A stretch of DNA of 13,112 nt from Bacteroidota bacterium (GTDB taxonomy: Bacteria; Bacteroidota; Bacteroidia; UBA7662; CANHCV01): positions 1 through 13,112 of the forward strand of contig JAIYBD010000009.1 in assembly GCA_027488715.1 (NCBI GenBank), written 5' to 3'. Position numbers and translations under genes: made by a program. This document shows, piece after piece, positions 4,943 to 13,112 of this stretch. Numbering within the stretch: the stretch's first letter is position 1; each line of letters begins with the position of its first letter. Below the pieces are notes generated by a model. It was not told the origin of the DNA. It saw only the letters and a list, made by a program, of their open reading frames with translations, and did no database searches.

Positions 4943-5620
4943 TTATCGCTTTTGGGTATATTCTTCTAACTTTGAAAAGCCGCCCAAAGCGATAAATTTC
5001 TTGAGTTCCTCATTGGAAATGTTACCCTTTACAACACTTCCTCCCTCGATCTTGATTTTGGCTGTTTTCTCCAGCAAAGCAACCCGGTCATCTTCTGTAA
5101 TTCCAAATAAACTGAGGTCTTCCCCTTCTTTTTTAGCCAAAAAAACGCGCCACTTCACTTGACCTTGATCGTCCTTGATTTTCTTATTGATGAAAAACCA
5201 GTTATCCATGGTGCGAAGTTGATCCTTATCTCCCAAAACAACCGAAGTATCTACCTTGGTTTGAACACCCAAAAGGGAGTCCCCCATGGGAAATGCAGCA
5301 TAAGCAAGGTCATTTCCTTCTTCCTTGATGGTGTTTCCGTTCAAGGTTAATCCTTCGTTTCGTTTACCCTTAACGAAAACGACCGTTTTTAATTGATAGT
5401 GAATCACCCTGTTTTTCTGAACAACCATGCTTTCGCTCGGATTGCGTTTGCTGGAATAACTACCCAAGAGGGATTGGGGGAATTCCTTCTCTTGAACAGA
5501 AACTTCAGGTAAAGGAGTGTTGAATTCCACCTTTGAACAACTTACGGAACCAAACCCCATTGCGAAGGTTATTCCAATCATTTGGAACCGAAATCCCATT
5601 TTTTTCATCATGTTTTTCAT
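4943..5620 (-). CDS. Putative lipoprotein of unknown function, first gene of the XRE/membrane-protein operon
   Basis: From ATG 5620 the protein has 225 residues. A lysine-rich start is followed by a hydrophobic stretch and GSVSC at residues 24-28, a plausible though not ideal lipobox (Ser instead of Leu at -3), so Cys28 is the likely lipidated residue. The longer frame up to 5644 would begin with a TTG that is part of the promoter -7 element, so it cannot be the real start. The mature part is beta-rich with charged turns, including LLGSYSSKRNPSESMVVQKN, a WRVFLAKKEGEDLSLFGI strand pair and a C-terminal LKKFIALGGFSKLEEYT. It resembles small Bacteroidota lipoproteins I cannot name. It lies two bases from the next gene. 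The Met codons at 5611, 5608 and 5599 remain possible starts. Confidence 0.75.
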   Translation of the reverse strand: MKNMMKKMGFRFQMIGITFAMGFGSVSCSKVEFNTPLPEVSVQEKEFPQSLLGSYSSKRNPSESMVVQKNRVIHYQLKTVVFVKGKRNEGLTLNGNTIKEEGNDLAYAAFPMGDSLLGVQTKVDTSVVLGDKDQLRTMDNWFFINKKIKDDQGQVKWRVFLAKKEGEDLSLFGITEDDRVALLEKTAKIKIEGGSVVKGNISNEELKKFIALGGFSKLEEYTQKR

Positions 5621-5641
5621 TTCATTTTTCTTTTGATAAAA

Positions 5642-5672
5642 CAAAGGTATGTTATGCTTTTTAAAAAGTCAA
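5642..5672 (-). promoter_or_regulatory. Promoter of the lipoprotein/membrane-protein/XRE operon
   Basis: On the minus strand, TTG (5672-5670) is followed after exactly 20 bases by TACCTTTG (5649-5642), an exact Bacteroidota promoter with the same spacing as the higBA promoter. The expected transcription start is near 5636, leaving a leader of about 15 bases before ATG 5620. This position rules out the upstream TTG at 5644 as a start codon. Confidence 0.75.
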
Positions 5673-5769
5673 GTTTATTTTACATTTTGACAAGAATAAA
5701 ATGTTTAATGCAGAGTTAACTAGGCAAAAAAAGGCGAAATCAAGCGCTAATTCCATTTTTTCGAAATAA

Positions 5770-5822
5770 AAAAAACTTAAAAAAAAACTTAAAAAAAAAC
5801 CCCGAAGCAGAAGCCCCGGGGT
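5770..5822 (-). terminator. Intrinsic terminator behind dnaK
   Basis: On the minus strand ACCCCG (5822-5817) pairs with CGGGGT (5804-5799) across a 12-base loop and is followed by a run of nine T. Two further T-runs follow, each separated by AAG. Orientation and distance (27 bases after the dnaK stop) fit termination of dnaK transcription. The rest of 5645-5849 holds only the operon promoter; I see no other gene there. Confidence 0.85.
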
Positions 5823-5849
5823 AAAAACCTATTAAAACAACAAAACAAA

Positions 5850-7751
5850 TTATTTCACTTCTTCAAAGTCAACGTCGGTCACTTCGTCGCCTCCATTTCC
5901 GCCGGGGTTGTTGTTGGGAGCGCCTTCGCCTCCCGCAGCACCCTCTTGCGTTGCTTTGTACATCTCACCGGATGCCGCTTCCCACGCCTGGTTCAACGCT
6001 GCCATCGCAGCATCAATTTCGGCCATGTTGCGATCGGCATGCGCTTTCTTCAAACGCTCGCACGACTCTTCGATGGGCTTTTTCAACTCGTCGGAGATCT
6101 TGTCGCCGTATTCTTTCAACTGCTTTTCGGTTTGGAAAACCAACGAATCGGCTTGGTTGATTTTTTCGGCCTCTTCCTTCAATTTGGCATCGGAATCGGC
6201 GTTAGCGGCTGCTTCCTGCTTCATGCGATCGATTTCTTCCTTGCTCAAACCGGAACTGGCTTCAATGCGAATCTTCTGTTCCTTATTGGTGGCTTTGTCT
6301 TTAGCAGAAACGTTCAAAATTCCGTTGGCGTCGATATCGAAAGTCACTTCAATCTGAGGTACTCCGCGTTGTGCTGGTGGAATATCGCTTAAGTGGAAAC
6401 GACCGATGGTTTTGTTATCGGAAGCCATGGCGCGTTCGCCTTGCAATACGTGGATTTCTACGCTGGGCTGATTGTCGGCTGCGGTAGAAAATACCTGAGA
6501 TTTTTTCGTTGGGATGGTGGTGTTCGATTCAATGATTTTGGTGAAAACGTTCCCCATGGTTTCAATCCCTAAGGAAAGAGGTGTAACGTCCAACAACAAC
6601 ACACCTTGAACATCACCGGTTAACACACCGCCTTGGATGGCCGCGCCAATGGCAACCACTTCATCGGGATTCACGCCTTTGGAAGGATCTTTTCCGAAGA
6701 AGCTTTTCACCACTTCCTGGATTTTAGGAATGCGGGTTGAACCACCTACCAAGATCACTTCATCGATATCGCTGATGTTGAAACCGGAATCGCGAAGGGC
6801 TGCTTTGCAAGGCTCCAAGGTGCGCTGTACCAAAGAATCGGCCAACTGTTCGAACTTCGAACGCGATAGCTTTTTCACCAAGTGCTTGGGTACGCCATCA
6901 ACGGCCGTGATGTATGGAAGGTTAATTTCGGTTTCCGAAGAGGCCGACAATTCGATCTTCGCCTTTTCAGCTGCTTCTTTCAAGCGTTGCAACGCCATGG
7001 GATCTTTTTTCAAATCGATGTTTTCTTCGGATTTGAATTCGCTGGCCAACCATTCAATGATTACTTCATCGAAATCGTCACCGCCCAAGTGGGTATCTCC
7101 GTTGGTTGATTTCACTTCGAAAACGCCATCGCCCAATTCGAGGATGGAGATATCGAAAGTACCACCGCCCAAGTCGAACACCGCAATTTTCATGTCGCGG
7201 GTGGTTTTATCCAATCCGTACGCCAAAGCGGCGGCGGTAGGTTCGTTCACGATGCGTTCTACTTTCAATCCTGCAATTTCACCGGCCTCTTTGGTGGCTT
7301 GGCGTTGTGCATCGTTGAAGTAGGCCGGAACGGTAATCACCGCGCGGTTCACTTCGTGTCCCAAGTAATCTTCGGCGGTTTTCTTCATTTTCTGAAGCAC
7401 CATGGCCGAAATTTCCTGGGGGGTGTACATTTTGTCGTTGATTTTTACGCGGGGAGTGTTGTTTTCACCGCTCACCACTTCGTACGAGGTATTGCCCAAT
7501 TCTCCTTGGATCTCGCTGTAATTGCGGCCCATGAATCGCTTGATGGAAGCGATGGTTTTGCGGGGATTGGTAATGGCCTGGCGTTTGGCAGGATCTCCTA
7601 CTTTGATTTCGCCGTTGTCGAGGAAGGCTACAACCGAAGGGGTAGTGCGGCGACCTTCCGCATTTTGAATCACAACGTACTCATTTCCTTCCATCACGGA
7701 AACACAGCTGTTGGTGGTTCCGAGGTCGATTCCGATAATTTTGTTACTCAT
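5850..7751 (-). CDS. dnaK: Molecular chaperone DnaK (Hsp70)
   Basis: DnaK binds exposed hydrophobic peptides in an ATP-driven cycle with DnaJ and GrpE. The 633-residue protein is full length. In the nucleotide-binding domain, DLGTTNS (9-15), KRFMG (71-75), the VPAYFNDAQRQAT block, NEPTAAALAYG (169-179) and DLGGGTFD (193-200) are intact. The linker VLLLDVTPLSLGIETMG lies near 387-403. The substrate-binding beta domain and helical lid follow, then a Gly/Asn-rich tail ending EVTDVDFEEVK, the conserved cytosolic DnaK terminus. No dnaJ or grpE is adjacent. No CIRCE element and no TAnnTTTG match is visible upstream, so the heat-shock control is not readable from the sequence. It is divergent from ftsK across 227 bases. 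Confidence 0.99.
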   Translation of the reverse strand: MSNKIIGIDLGTTNSCVSVMEGNEYVVIQNAEGRRTTPSVVAFLDNGEIKVGDPAKRQAITNPRKTIASIKRFMGRNYSEIQGELGNTSYEVVSGENNTPRVKINDKMYTPQEISAMVLQKMKKTAEDYLGHEVNRAVITVPAYFNDAQRQATKEAGEIAGLKVERIVNEPTAAALAYGLDKTTRDMKIAVFDLGGGTFDISILELGDGVFEVKSTNGDTHLGGDDFDEVIIEWLASEFKSEENIDLKKDPMALQRLKEAAEKAKIELSASSETEINLPYITAVDGVPKHLVKKLSRSKFEQLADSLVQRTLEPCKAALRDSGFNISDIDEVILVGGSTRIPKIQEVVKSFFGKDPSKGVNPDEVVAIGAAIQGGVLTGDVQGVLLLDVTPLSLGIETMGNVFTKIIESNTTIPTKKSQVFSTAADNQPSVEIHVLQGERAMASDNKTIGRFHLSDIPPAQRGVPQIEVTFDIDANGILNVSAKDKATNKEQKIRIEASSGLSKEEIDRMKQEAAANADSDAKLKEEAEKINQADSLVFQTEKQLKEYGDKISDELKKPIEESCERLKKAHADRNMAEIDAAMAALNQAWEAASGEMYKATQEGAAGGEGAPNNNPGGNGGDEVTDVDFEEVK

Positions 7752-7978
7752 ATCTTTTGTTTATTTTTTCGTTTTTTGTGCCTTTCGGCGTTTCCACTTC
7801 TTTTCACACTTTGTGCCAATCCAGTTTTTTGAATGGTTTGCGCCACAACTTCGGGATTGGCTGACAGTTTGTCGGCTTTTCGTTCATTATTCAGTACACC
7901 TTGTCGGGTTTGTGGCAAACTTTTGCATAAAAAACCCAATTTTGAATTGAAAATTTGCGTGGGATAATATCCATTTTA
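7752..7978. other. Intergenic region between divergent dnaK and ftsK
   Basis: These 227 bases must carry promoters for both divergent genes, but I found no exact TAnnTTTG on either strand and no CIRCE-like inverted repeat. An 8-base direct repeat TTTGTGCC occurs at 7775-7782 and 7810-7817, 35 bases apart and both upstream of dnaK; its meaning is unknown. A 63-codon minus-strand frame crosses the region but has no support. Confidence 0.5.
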
Positions 7979-10501
7979 ATGGCCAATACATTTAAAGAAG
8001 AACCTTCGGCGAAGGAAAAGAAGAAAAAAACCAAGGGAGATGCTTCAGCTGATCCGGAGTTGAAGGCGTATTTCACCGGAAACCGTCCGCGGATTTTGTT
8101 GGGATTGTTCCTCCTGCTCTTCTCGGTATTGTCGTTGGTGGGGTTCATCTCGTATTCCTTTACATGGAAAGAAGATTTCGCCGCCATCGTGGGTCAAGGG
8201 TCGTGGACCTACTTGTTTACCGGCGGCGAGTCCGACGTTTTGGCCGGCAATTGGTTGGGGCGTTTCGGAGCGTGGATTTCCCATCTTTTTGTGCGGGAAG
8301 GATTTGGATTAGCGGCCATCGGAATCAGTTACCTCGCTTTTGTTATCGGTGTTCGGGTGTTATTTGTTGATACCAAGTTCAAGCTTTTTCGTTTGGTAGA
8401 GCCGGCCATTACGTTCATGATCTTCATTTCGGGAACACTGGGCTATATTTTCGGAATTCTTCAGCCCGGAGAAGTGAGTTTTCTAGGCGGTGCTTTCGGA
8501 TTTTACGTGAGCGGATGGATTGCCGAATTCATTGGTTCGGTAGGTGCCGGACTCTTCTGGTTGGTGGCTTGGTTGGCTATGATTAGCATCCGTTTCAATT
8601 GGGTTTTCACTACACCTTCCTGGTTCAATGCCAGTGAAGAAGCTGAATTTCAAGAAGAAGTACCTTTGGCCAAGGCGGCTCCCAAGGTGAAACCCAAAGT
8701 GGTTCCCGAGCCTGAAGTTGAAGTGGAGGCTCCGGTAGAATTGGAAAACGACAATACCTTTTTGGAAGAGCCGGAAGAGGAAGCCATCGATTTCGATTTT
8801 GAAACGCCTTCCACGCCCAAACCCGAAAAAGAACCGGTTTCCAATACCGAGTTTGAAGTGGTGATGCCCGAACCGGAAATGGCGCCACCACCACCGCCCG
8901 TTACTCCCATGACCGAACCCGCCGTGGTGGCCCCAAGGCTCGACGATCCGGACGAGCTTTCGAAAGAACTATTGGCGAAGTACGGCCCTTACGATCCTTA
9001 TGCCGATTTACCCACGTATCAGTTGCCGATTTTGGACTTGTTGATGGAGCACGGCGACGGTCGAGTTCGAATTGATCAAGAGGAATTGCAAAAGAACAAG
9101 GATCAAATTGTAGAAACGCTTTCGCACTACAAAATTGATATTGACAAGATCAGAGCTACGGTGGGTCCCACGGTAACGTTGTACGAAATCGTTCCGGCTC
9201 CCGGGGTGAAAATCAGTAAGATTAAATCGTTGGAAGCCGATATCGCCATGTCATTGGCGGCCCTTGGAATTCGTATCATTGCGCCCATGCCCGGCAAGGG
9301 AACCATCGGTATTGAGGTTCCCAACAAAAATCCGGAAATTGTTTCCATGCGCTCTTTATTAGCCTCGGAGAAGTTCCAGGAGAGTTCGGCGGCCTTGCCC
9401 ATCGCTCTCGGGAAAACCATTACCAACGATAATTTCATTGTTGATTTGGCGAAAATGCCTCACTTGTTGGTGGCAGGTTCGACCGGGCAAGGAAAGTCGG
9501 TGGGAATCAACGCCATATTGATGTCGTTGTTGTACAAAAAACACCCGGCCGATCTCAAGTTTGTTTTGGTGGATCCGAAGCGGGTGGAATTGCCTTTGTA
9601 TCAGGCCATTGAGCGTCATTTTTTAGCGAAGTTGCCTAACGAGGATGAGGCCATTATTACCGACGTAACCCGGGTAGTGAATACCTTGAATGCCTTGTGC
9701 GTGGAGATGGATTTGCGTTACGGATTGTTGCAAAAAGCGATGGTTCGGGAAATCAAGGCGTACAATCAAAAATTCAAAGAGCGGAAATTGAATCCCGAAA
9801 ACGGACATCGTTACTTGCCTTATATTGTGGTAGTGGTGGATGAGTTTGCGGATTTGATTGTGACCGCGGGCCGGGAAGTGGAAACGCCCATTGCGAGGAT
9901 TGCCCAATTGGCTCGTGCGGTGGGAATTCACTTGATCATTGCTACTCAACGACCATCGGTGAACGTGATTACAGGAACGATCAAGGCCAATTTCCCCGGT
10001 CGTATCGCATTCCGGGTTTCGTCCAAGGTCGATTCCAGAACCATTTTGGATGAGGGCGGTGCCGATCAGTTGGTGGGCCGCGGCGATATGTTGGTGTCGA
10101 ACGGAGCCGATTTGGTTCGTTTGCAATGTGCGTTTGTGGATACCCCGGAAGTGGAAAACGTTTGTAACTTTATCGGCTCGCAAAAAGGGTACACCTCGGC
10201 CTTTTTGTTGCCGGAGCCTGAGGATCCCGATGGAGAGATTGGAATCAGCGATTTTGATCCGACGGATCGGGATAAAATGTTCGACGATGCCGCGCGCATT
10301 GTGGTTCAATTCCAGCAGGGTAGCGCCTCTTTACTGCAAAGAAAACTTAAATTGGGGTACAACCGTGCGGGAAGAATCATCGATCAGTTGGAAGCTGCTG
10401 GAATTGTTGGTTCTTTTGAGGGTGCGAAAGCGCGGCAGGTGATGTTTTCCGACCTGAATCAACTGGAAGAGCATTTGAAACGTTTAAAAGAAAATGAGTA
10501 A
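7979..10501 (+). CDS. ftsK: DNA translocase FtsK
   Basis: FtsK is the septal DNA pump that clears and resolves chromosome ends during division. From ATG 7979 (MANTFKEEPS) it has 840 residues; the frame extends to a TTG at 7955, but the ATG start fits the family better. A Lys-rich cytoplasmic start is followed by four membrane segments at about 39-61, 108-130, 141-162 and 167-206. The linker, about 219-330, is rich in Pro and Glu and includes PPPPP. The motor has Walker A GSTGQGKSVG (500-509, Lys506) and Walker B VVVVDEFADL (Asp621, Glu622). The gamma winged helix, about 785-812, reads LLQRKLKLGYNRAGRIIDQL; in the family it reads chromosome polarity sequences and contacts the XerC/D site recombinases. 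Its last eight bases overlap the next gene. Confidence 0.98.
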   Translation: MANTFKEEPSAKEKKKKTKGDASADPELKAYFTGNRPRILLGLFLLLFSVLSLVGFISYSFTWKEDFAAIVGQGSWTYLFTGGESDVLAGNWLGRFGAWISHLFVREGFGLAAIGISYLAFVIGVRVLFVDTKFKLFRLVEPAITFMIFISGTLGYIFGILQPGEVSFLGGAFGFYVSGWIAEFIGSVGAGLFWLVAWLAMISIRFNWVFTTPSWFNASEEAEFQEEVPLAKAAPKVKPKVVPEPEVEVEAPVELENDNTFLEEPEEEAIDFDFETPSTPKPEKEPVSNTEFEVVMPEPEMAPPPPPVTPMTEPAVVAPRLDDPDELSKELLAKYGPYDPYADLPTYQLPILDLLMEHGDGRVRIDQEELQKNKDQIVETLSHYKIDIDKIRATVGPTVTLYEIVPAPGVKISKIKSLEADIAMSLAALGIRIIAPMPGKGTIGIEVPNKNPEIVSMRSLLASEKFQESSAALPIALGKTITNDNFIVDLAKMPHLLVAGSTGQGKSVGINAILMSLLYKKHPADLKFVLVDPKRVELPLYQAIERHFLAKLPNEDEAIITDVTRVVNTLNALCVEMDLRYGLLQKAMVREIKAYNQKFKERKLNPENGHRYLPYIVVVVDEFADLIVTAGREVETPIARIAQLARAVGIHLIIATQRPSVNVITGTIKANFPGRIAFRVSSKVDSRTILDEGGADQLVGRGDMLVSNGADLVRLQCAFVDTPEVENVCNFIGSQKGYTSAFLLPEPEDPDGEIGISDFDPTDRDKMFDDAARIVVQFQQGSASLLQRKLKLGYNRAGRIIDQLEAAGIVGSFEGAKARQVMFSDLNQLEEHLKRLKENE

Positions 10502-11144
10502 AATCATGAGAAAATTTTTGTTCGCTTTTGCCTTGTTGGCCTTTGTTTTCGGCGCTTCTGCCCAAGGGGGAGATCCCGTGAAGGCCAAGGAAATTTTGAA
10601 AAGATCTTCAACAAAATTTAGAACCTATAAAACCGTTTCCGGTGAAGTAAAAGTGGTGGTAACCGACCAAAAAGCCAAGGTGATTGAGACCCAAACGGGA
10701 ACCTTCAAACTCAAAGGAAATAAATTTCGCTTGAAATTGGGAAACCAAGAATTGATTTGCAATGGAACCACCCTGTGGACCTTGATGTCTGATCTGAATG
10801 AGTGTTCCAAATCCAAATACCGTCCCAAGCCTGGCGATATTTCACCCACCAACATCTTTACCATTTACGAAACAGGATTCGATAGTTATTATTTGAAGGA
10901 CGAAGCCAATAATTTCGTGATTGATTTGGTGCCTTTGGATAAAAAGAGAAACTTTTCTAAAATTCGCTTGTACATCGACAAAAAATCGAACAACGTGAAC
11001 ATGGCGAAAATCTTCGAGAAAAATGGGACCCATTACACCTATACCTTGAAGAATTTGGTGGTGAACAAAAACATGCAAGATCAAACGTTTGAGTTCATTC
11101 AGAAAAATTACCCCAAGGTTGAACTGATCGATTTGGGCAATTGA
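10494..11144 (+). CDS. lolA: LolA-like outer-membrane lipoprotein carrier protein
   Basis: This 216-residue protein begins with a cleavable signal peptide (MSKIMRKFLFAFALLAFVFG, cleavage probably after ASA at about residue 23), so it acts in the periplasm. The mature part matches the LolA/LolB fold as I know it from Bacteroidota: KAKEILKRSSTKFRTYKTVS, then GTFKLKGNKFRLKL, then a NGTTLWTLMSDLNE turn and a C-terminal TFEFIQKNYPKVELIDL. LolA carries lipoproteins from the inner to the outer membrane. The start overlaps the ftsK stop (ATGAGTAA); ATG 10506 is a possible alternative that keeps the signal peptide. It is followed after one base by the aminotransferase. Bacteroidota LolA-like proteins are divergent, so the exact cargo is not certain. 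Confidence 0.88.
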   Translation: MSKIMRKFLFAFALLAFVFGASAQGGDPVKAKEILKRSSTKFRTYKTVSGEVKVVVTDQKAKVIETQTGTFKLKGNKFRLKLGNQELICNGTTLWTLMSDLNECSKSKYRPKPGDISPTNIFTIYETGFDSYYLKDEANNFVIDLVPLDKKRNFSKIRLYIDKKSNNVNMAKIFEKNGTHYTYTLKNLVVNKNMQDQTFEFIQKNYPKVELIDLGN

Positions 11145-11145
11145 T

Positions 11146-12342
11146 ATGACGACGATCTCAAATCGGATTTTAGGCATTAATGAGCCTCAAACCATCGCCA
11201 TGACCCAAAAGTCGAGGGACCTGCAAGCGCAGGGAATCGACGTGATTAGTTTGAGCATTGGAGAGCCCGATTTTAAAACTCCTCTGCACATCCAAGAAGC
11301 GGCCATCGAGGCCATTCGATCTCAAAAATATTTCGCTTATCCGCCCGTTGCCGGCTATCCCGATTTAAAGGAAGCCGTTTGTTGGAAGATGAAAAACGAC
11401 AATGGGTTGGATTATTCTCCCAATCAAGTTGTGATTGCAACGGGTGCCAAACAATCGGTCATCAACACCATTTTGTGTTTGGTTAATCCGGGTGATGAGG
11501 TCATTCTTCCGGCTCCATTTTGGGTGAGTTACGAATTGATGGTTGAAATGGCGGAAGGGGTGCCGGTGCGCATTTCTACTTCCGTTGAAAATAACTACAA
11601 GTTTACTCCCGAACAACTCGAAAAAGCCATAACGCCGAAGACCAAAGCATTTTTGTTTTCTTCGCCCTGCAATCCAACGGGTACGGTTTATTCGGCCGCC
11701 GAGTTGGAGGCTTTTGCCGAAGTATTCCGTCGTCATCCTCAAATTACGGTAATTTCCGATGAGATTTACGAGTTCATCAATTTCGTTGGGAAGCATGCTT
11801 CCATTGCCCATTGCGAGGGAATGAAGGATCGAACGGTGATCATCAATGGAATGTCGAAGGGCTTTGCCATGACGGGTTGGAGGTTGGGATATTCCATTGC
11901 TCCTCCCGAATTATCGAAGGCCATTGAGAAAATGCAAAGCCAATATACTTCCGGGGCAAATACCATTGCTCAGCGTGCGGCTTTAGCGGCGCTAACGGGT
12001 TCACGAGAACCTTCGCAAGCGATGTGCGCCGCCTTTTTAAAACGCCGAGATTTGGTGATTGCCGGCTTGAAGCAAATTCCAGGGGTAGAAATCAATCTTC
12101 CCGAGGGGGCATTTTATGCGTTTCCCGATATTTCTTCGTATTTCGGTAAATCGTGGAAAGAATGGCACATCTCCAATGCCACCGACTTGGCCATGTACTT
12201 GTTGGAAGTGGGGCATGTGGCCACCGTAACGGGAGAAGCTTTCGGCGATCCCCGCGCCATTCGTTTGTCGTTTGCTACTTCGGATGAGCAGTTGAAAATA
12301 GCTGTTGATCGAATTCATCAATCCCTAATTCAATTGAAATAA
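11146..12342 (+). CDS. aspC: PLP-dependent class I/II aminotransferase, probably aspartate aminotransferase
   Basis: This 398-residue protein is a fold-type I aminotransferase, closest by motif to the short (type I-beta, Thermus-like) aspartate aminotransferases that interconvert aspartate and oxaloacetate with glutamate/2-oxoglutarate. Visible motifs are LSIGEPDFKTP (36-46), ATGAKQSV, the NPTGT motif (176-180), SDEIYE (204-209) with the Asp that pairs with the PLP nitrogen, and GMSKGFAMTGWRLGY (235-249), in which Lys238 forms the Schiff base and Arg246 binds PLP phosphate. The late RLSFATS block carries the Arg that binds the substrate carboxylate. One base separates it from the lolA-like gene, and the next gene starts directly after its stop. 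Substrate choice (aspartate versus related amino or keto acids) is not decided by motifs. Confidence 0.93.
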   Translation: MTTISNRILGINEPQTIAMTQKSRDLQAQGIDVISLSIGEPDFKTPLHIQEAAIEAIRSQKYFAYPPVAGYPDLKEAVCWKMKNDNGLDYSPNQVVIATGAKQSVINTILCLVNPGDEVILPAPFWVSYELMVEMAEGVPVRISTSVENNYKFTPEQLEKAITPKTKAFLFSSPCNPTGTVYSAAELEAFAEVFRRHPQITVISDEIYEFINFVGKHASIAHCEGMKDRTVIINGMSKGFAMTGWRLGYSIAPPELSKAIEKMQSQYTSGANTIAQRAALAALTGSREPSQAMCAAFLKRRDLVIAGLKQIPGVEINLPEGAFYAFPDISSYFGKSWKEWHISNATDLAMYLLEVGHVATVTGEAFGDPRAIRLSFATSDEQLKIAVDRIHQSLIQLK

Positions 12343-13112
12343 ATGAGTTGGACCAATCCATTTGCGGGTTTACAGGTTTTGATCGTTGGCGACGTGATGG
12401 TGGATGCGTATTGGTACGGAAGTGTACACCGCATTTCCCCAGAAGCGCCCGTTCCGGTGGTGGATATTACCGGAAAGGAAAGTCGATTGGGTGGGGCGGC
12501 CAACGTGGCCTTGAACATTCGAAGCATGGAAGCCGCGCCATTTTTATGCACGGTGATTGGTGAAGACGAGGCCGGCGATACGTTTCTACGACTTTGTGAA
12601 GAAAGTGGAATGCCTACCGCGGGAATTATCCGCCGGAAAAATAGGCCGACTACGGTTAAAACCCGCATCATGGGAAATCAGCAGCAGCTGATGCGTTTGG
12701 ATGAAGAGCAAACCCAACCGATCGATGAGGTAACTTCGATGGAATTGGAAGAACGGTTTGCTTCCTTATTGCCCAATGCCGATGTGGTGATTTTTGAGGA
12801 TTACGACAAAGGGGTGTTGCACCCAACCAATATTCAACGATTGGTGAATTTGTGTAAGGAGCGTGGTATTCCCACCACGGTTGATCCTAAAAAAGTGAAT
12901 TTCAATGCCTTTCATGGTGTTTCTTTGTTTAAACCCAATTGGAAGGAACTGAGGGAAGGACTTCATTTATCCCAAACGGAAGTTACGTTGGAGGTGTTAA
13001 AAATGGCGGCTGATCGTTTACGACGGGAGCAAGGCATTGAACGATTGTTCATCACCTTGAGTGAGAAAGGAGTCTTTTTAGACGATGGAAAAGAGTCGCA
13101 TTTAATTCCAGC
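12343..13112 (+). CDS. D-glycero-beta-D-manno-heptose-7-phosphate kinase (HldA/RfaE-type PfkB kinase), 3' truncated by window
   Basis: ATG 12343 follows immediately after the aminotransferase stop. The frame stays open for 256 codons to the window edge. The protein begins MSWTNPFAGLQVLIVGDVMV and shows DAYWYGSVHRISPEAPVPVV (21-40), RLGGAANVALN (48-58), EDYDKGVL and VDPKKVNF, all typical of the HldE/RfaE kinase domain in the PfkB sugar-kinase family. It should phosphorylate heptose-7-phosphate at C1 for ADP-heptose synthesis, needed for lipopolysaccharide core. The GAGD catalytic motif and any C-terminal nucleotidyltransferase domain lie beyond the window. So a single-domain HldA and a fused HldE cannot be told apart, and no symbol is given. 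Confidence 0.9.
   Translation, partial: MSWTNPFAGLQVLIVGDVMVDAYWYGSVHRISPEAPVPVVDITGKESRLGGAANVALNIRSMEAAPFLCTVIGEDEAGDTFLRLCEESGMPTAGIIRRKNRPTTVKTRIMGNQQQLMRLDEEQTQPIDEVTSMELEERFASLLPNADVVIFEDYDKGVLHPTNIQRLVNLCKERGIPTTVDPKKVNFNAFHGVSLFKPNWKELREGLHLSQTEVTLEVLKMAADRLRREQGIERLFITLSEKGVFLDDGKESHLIP

Noticed and set aside
5770..5799. Tandem T-runs with AAG spacers (minus strand) as a separate repeat element
   Set aside because: They are explained by the dnaK terminator T-tract in an AT-rich intergenic region; no unit of biological meaning is visible.
5923..7323. Long plus-strand frames opposite dnaK (up to 228 codons)
   Set aside because: They are antisense shadows of a strongly conserved gene with biased codon use, and show no protein motifs.
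7748..7939. 63-codon minus-strand frame just upstream of and overlapping the dnaK start
   Set aside because: It fills the divergent promoter region, is Lys/Arg/Asn-rich at its end, has no recognisable motif and no start signal. More likely chance than gene.
9623..10309. 228-codon minus-strand frame opposite ftsK
   Set aside because: It is a His/Arg/Asn-rich antisense shadow of the FtsK motor domain without motif or promoter.

Overview
The window looks like a chromosomal segment of a member of the Bacteroidota, probably flavobacteria-like. Reasons: the gene families (a DUF6934-type protein, a LolA-type protein directly after ftsK, a DnaK ending in DVDFEEVK), the lack of clear Shine-Dalgarno sites, and several exact matches to the Bacteroidota promoter -7 element TAnnTTTG. 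Two of these have a TTG exactly 20 bases upstream. I could not run any search, so all family names rest on motifs I recognise.

Layout. (1) 1-2560 is accessory and AT-rich. It holds the 3' end of what looks like a DNA methyltransferase/restriction gene, a 75-bp duplicate of the 3' end of der, a two-gene DUF6934/small-protein module, a HigB/HigA-type toxin-antitoxin pair with a perfect 16-bp palindrome in its promoter, and a short intergenic stretch ending in what looks like the last codons of an alkaline phosphatase gene. (2) 2560-3864 (minus) is the essential GTPase gene der. (3) 3898-5620 (minus) is a tight four-gene operon: lipoprotein, membrane protein, XRE regulator, and a second membrane protein paralogous to the first. 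(4) 5850-7751 (minus) is dnaK with an intrinsic terminator behind it. (5) 7979-13112 (plus) is a tightly packed operon: ftsK, a lolA-like gene, a PLP aminotransferase and the start of an hldA/rfaE-type heptose-7-phosphate kinase that runs off the window.

Most notable: the accessory block is bounded by 74/75-identical direct repeats of the der 3' end (726-800 and 2559-2633). This is the footprint expected of an integration or recombination event at the end of der. Inside the block, two short two-gene modules each carry a palindrome at the promoter. One is a classical toxin-antitoxin pair. The other, the DUF6934 protein plus a 54-residue protein, has the same architecture and may be an undescribed module of the same type. 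A second candidate system is the XRE regulator placed between two paralogous four-helix membrane proteins that share a K-x-E-D-E motif. Finally, der and higB both have a TAnnTTTG element ending exactly four bases before ATG, which points to leaderless mRNAs.
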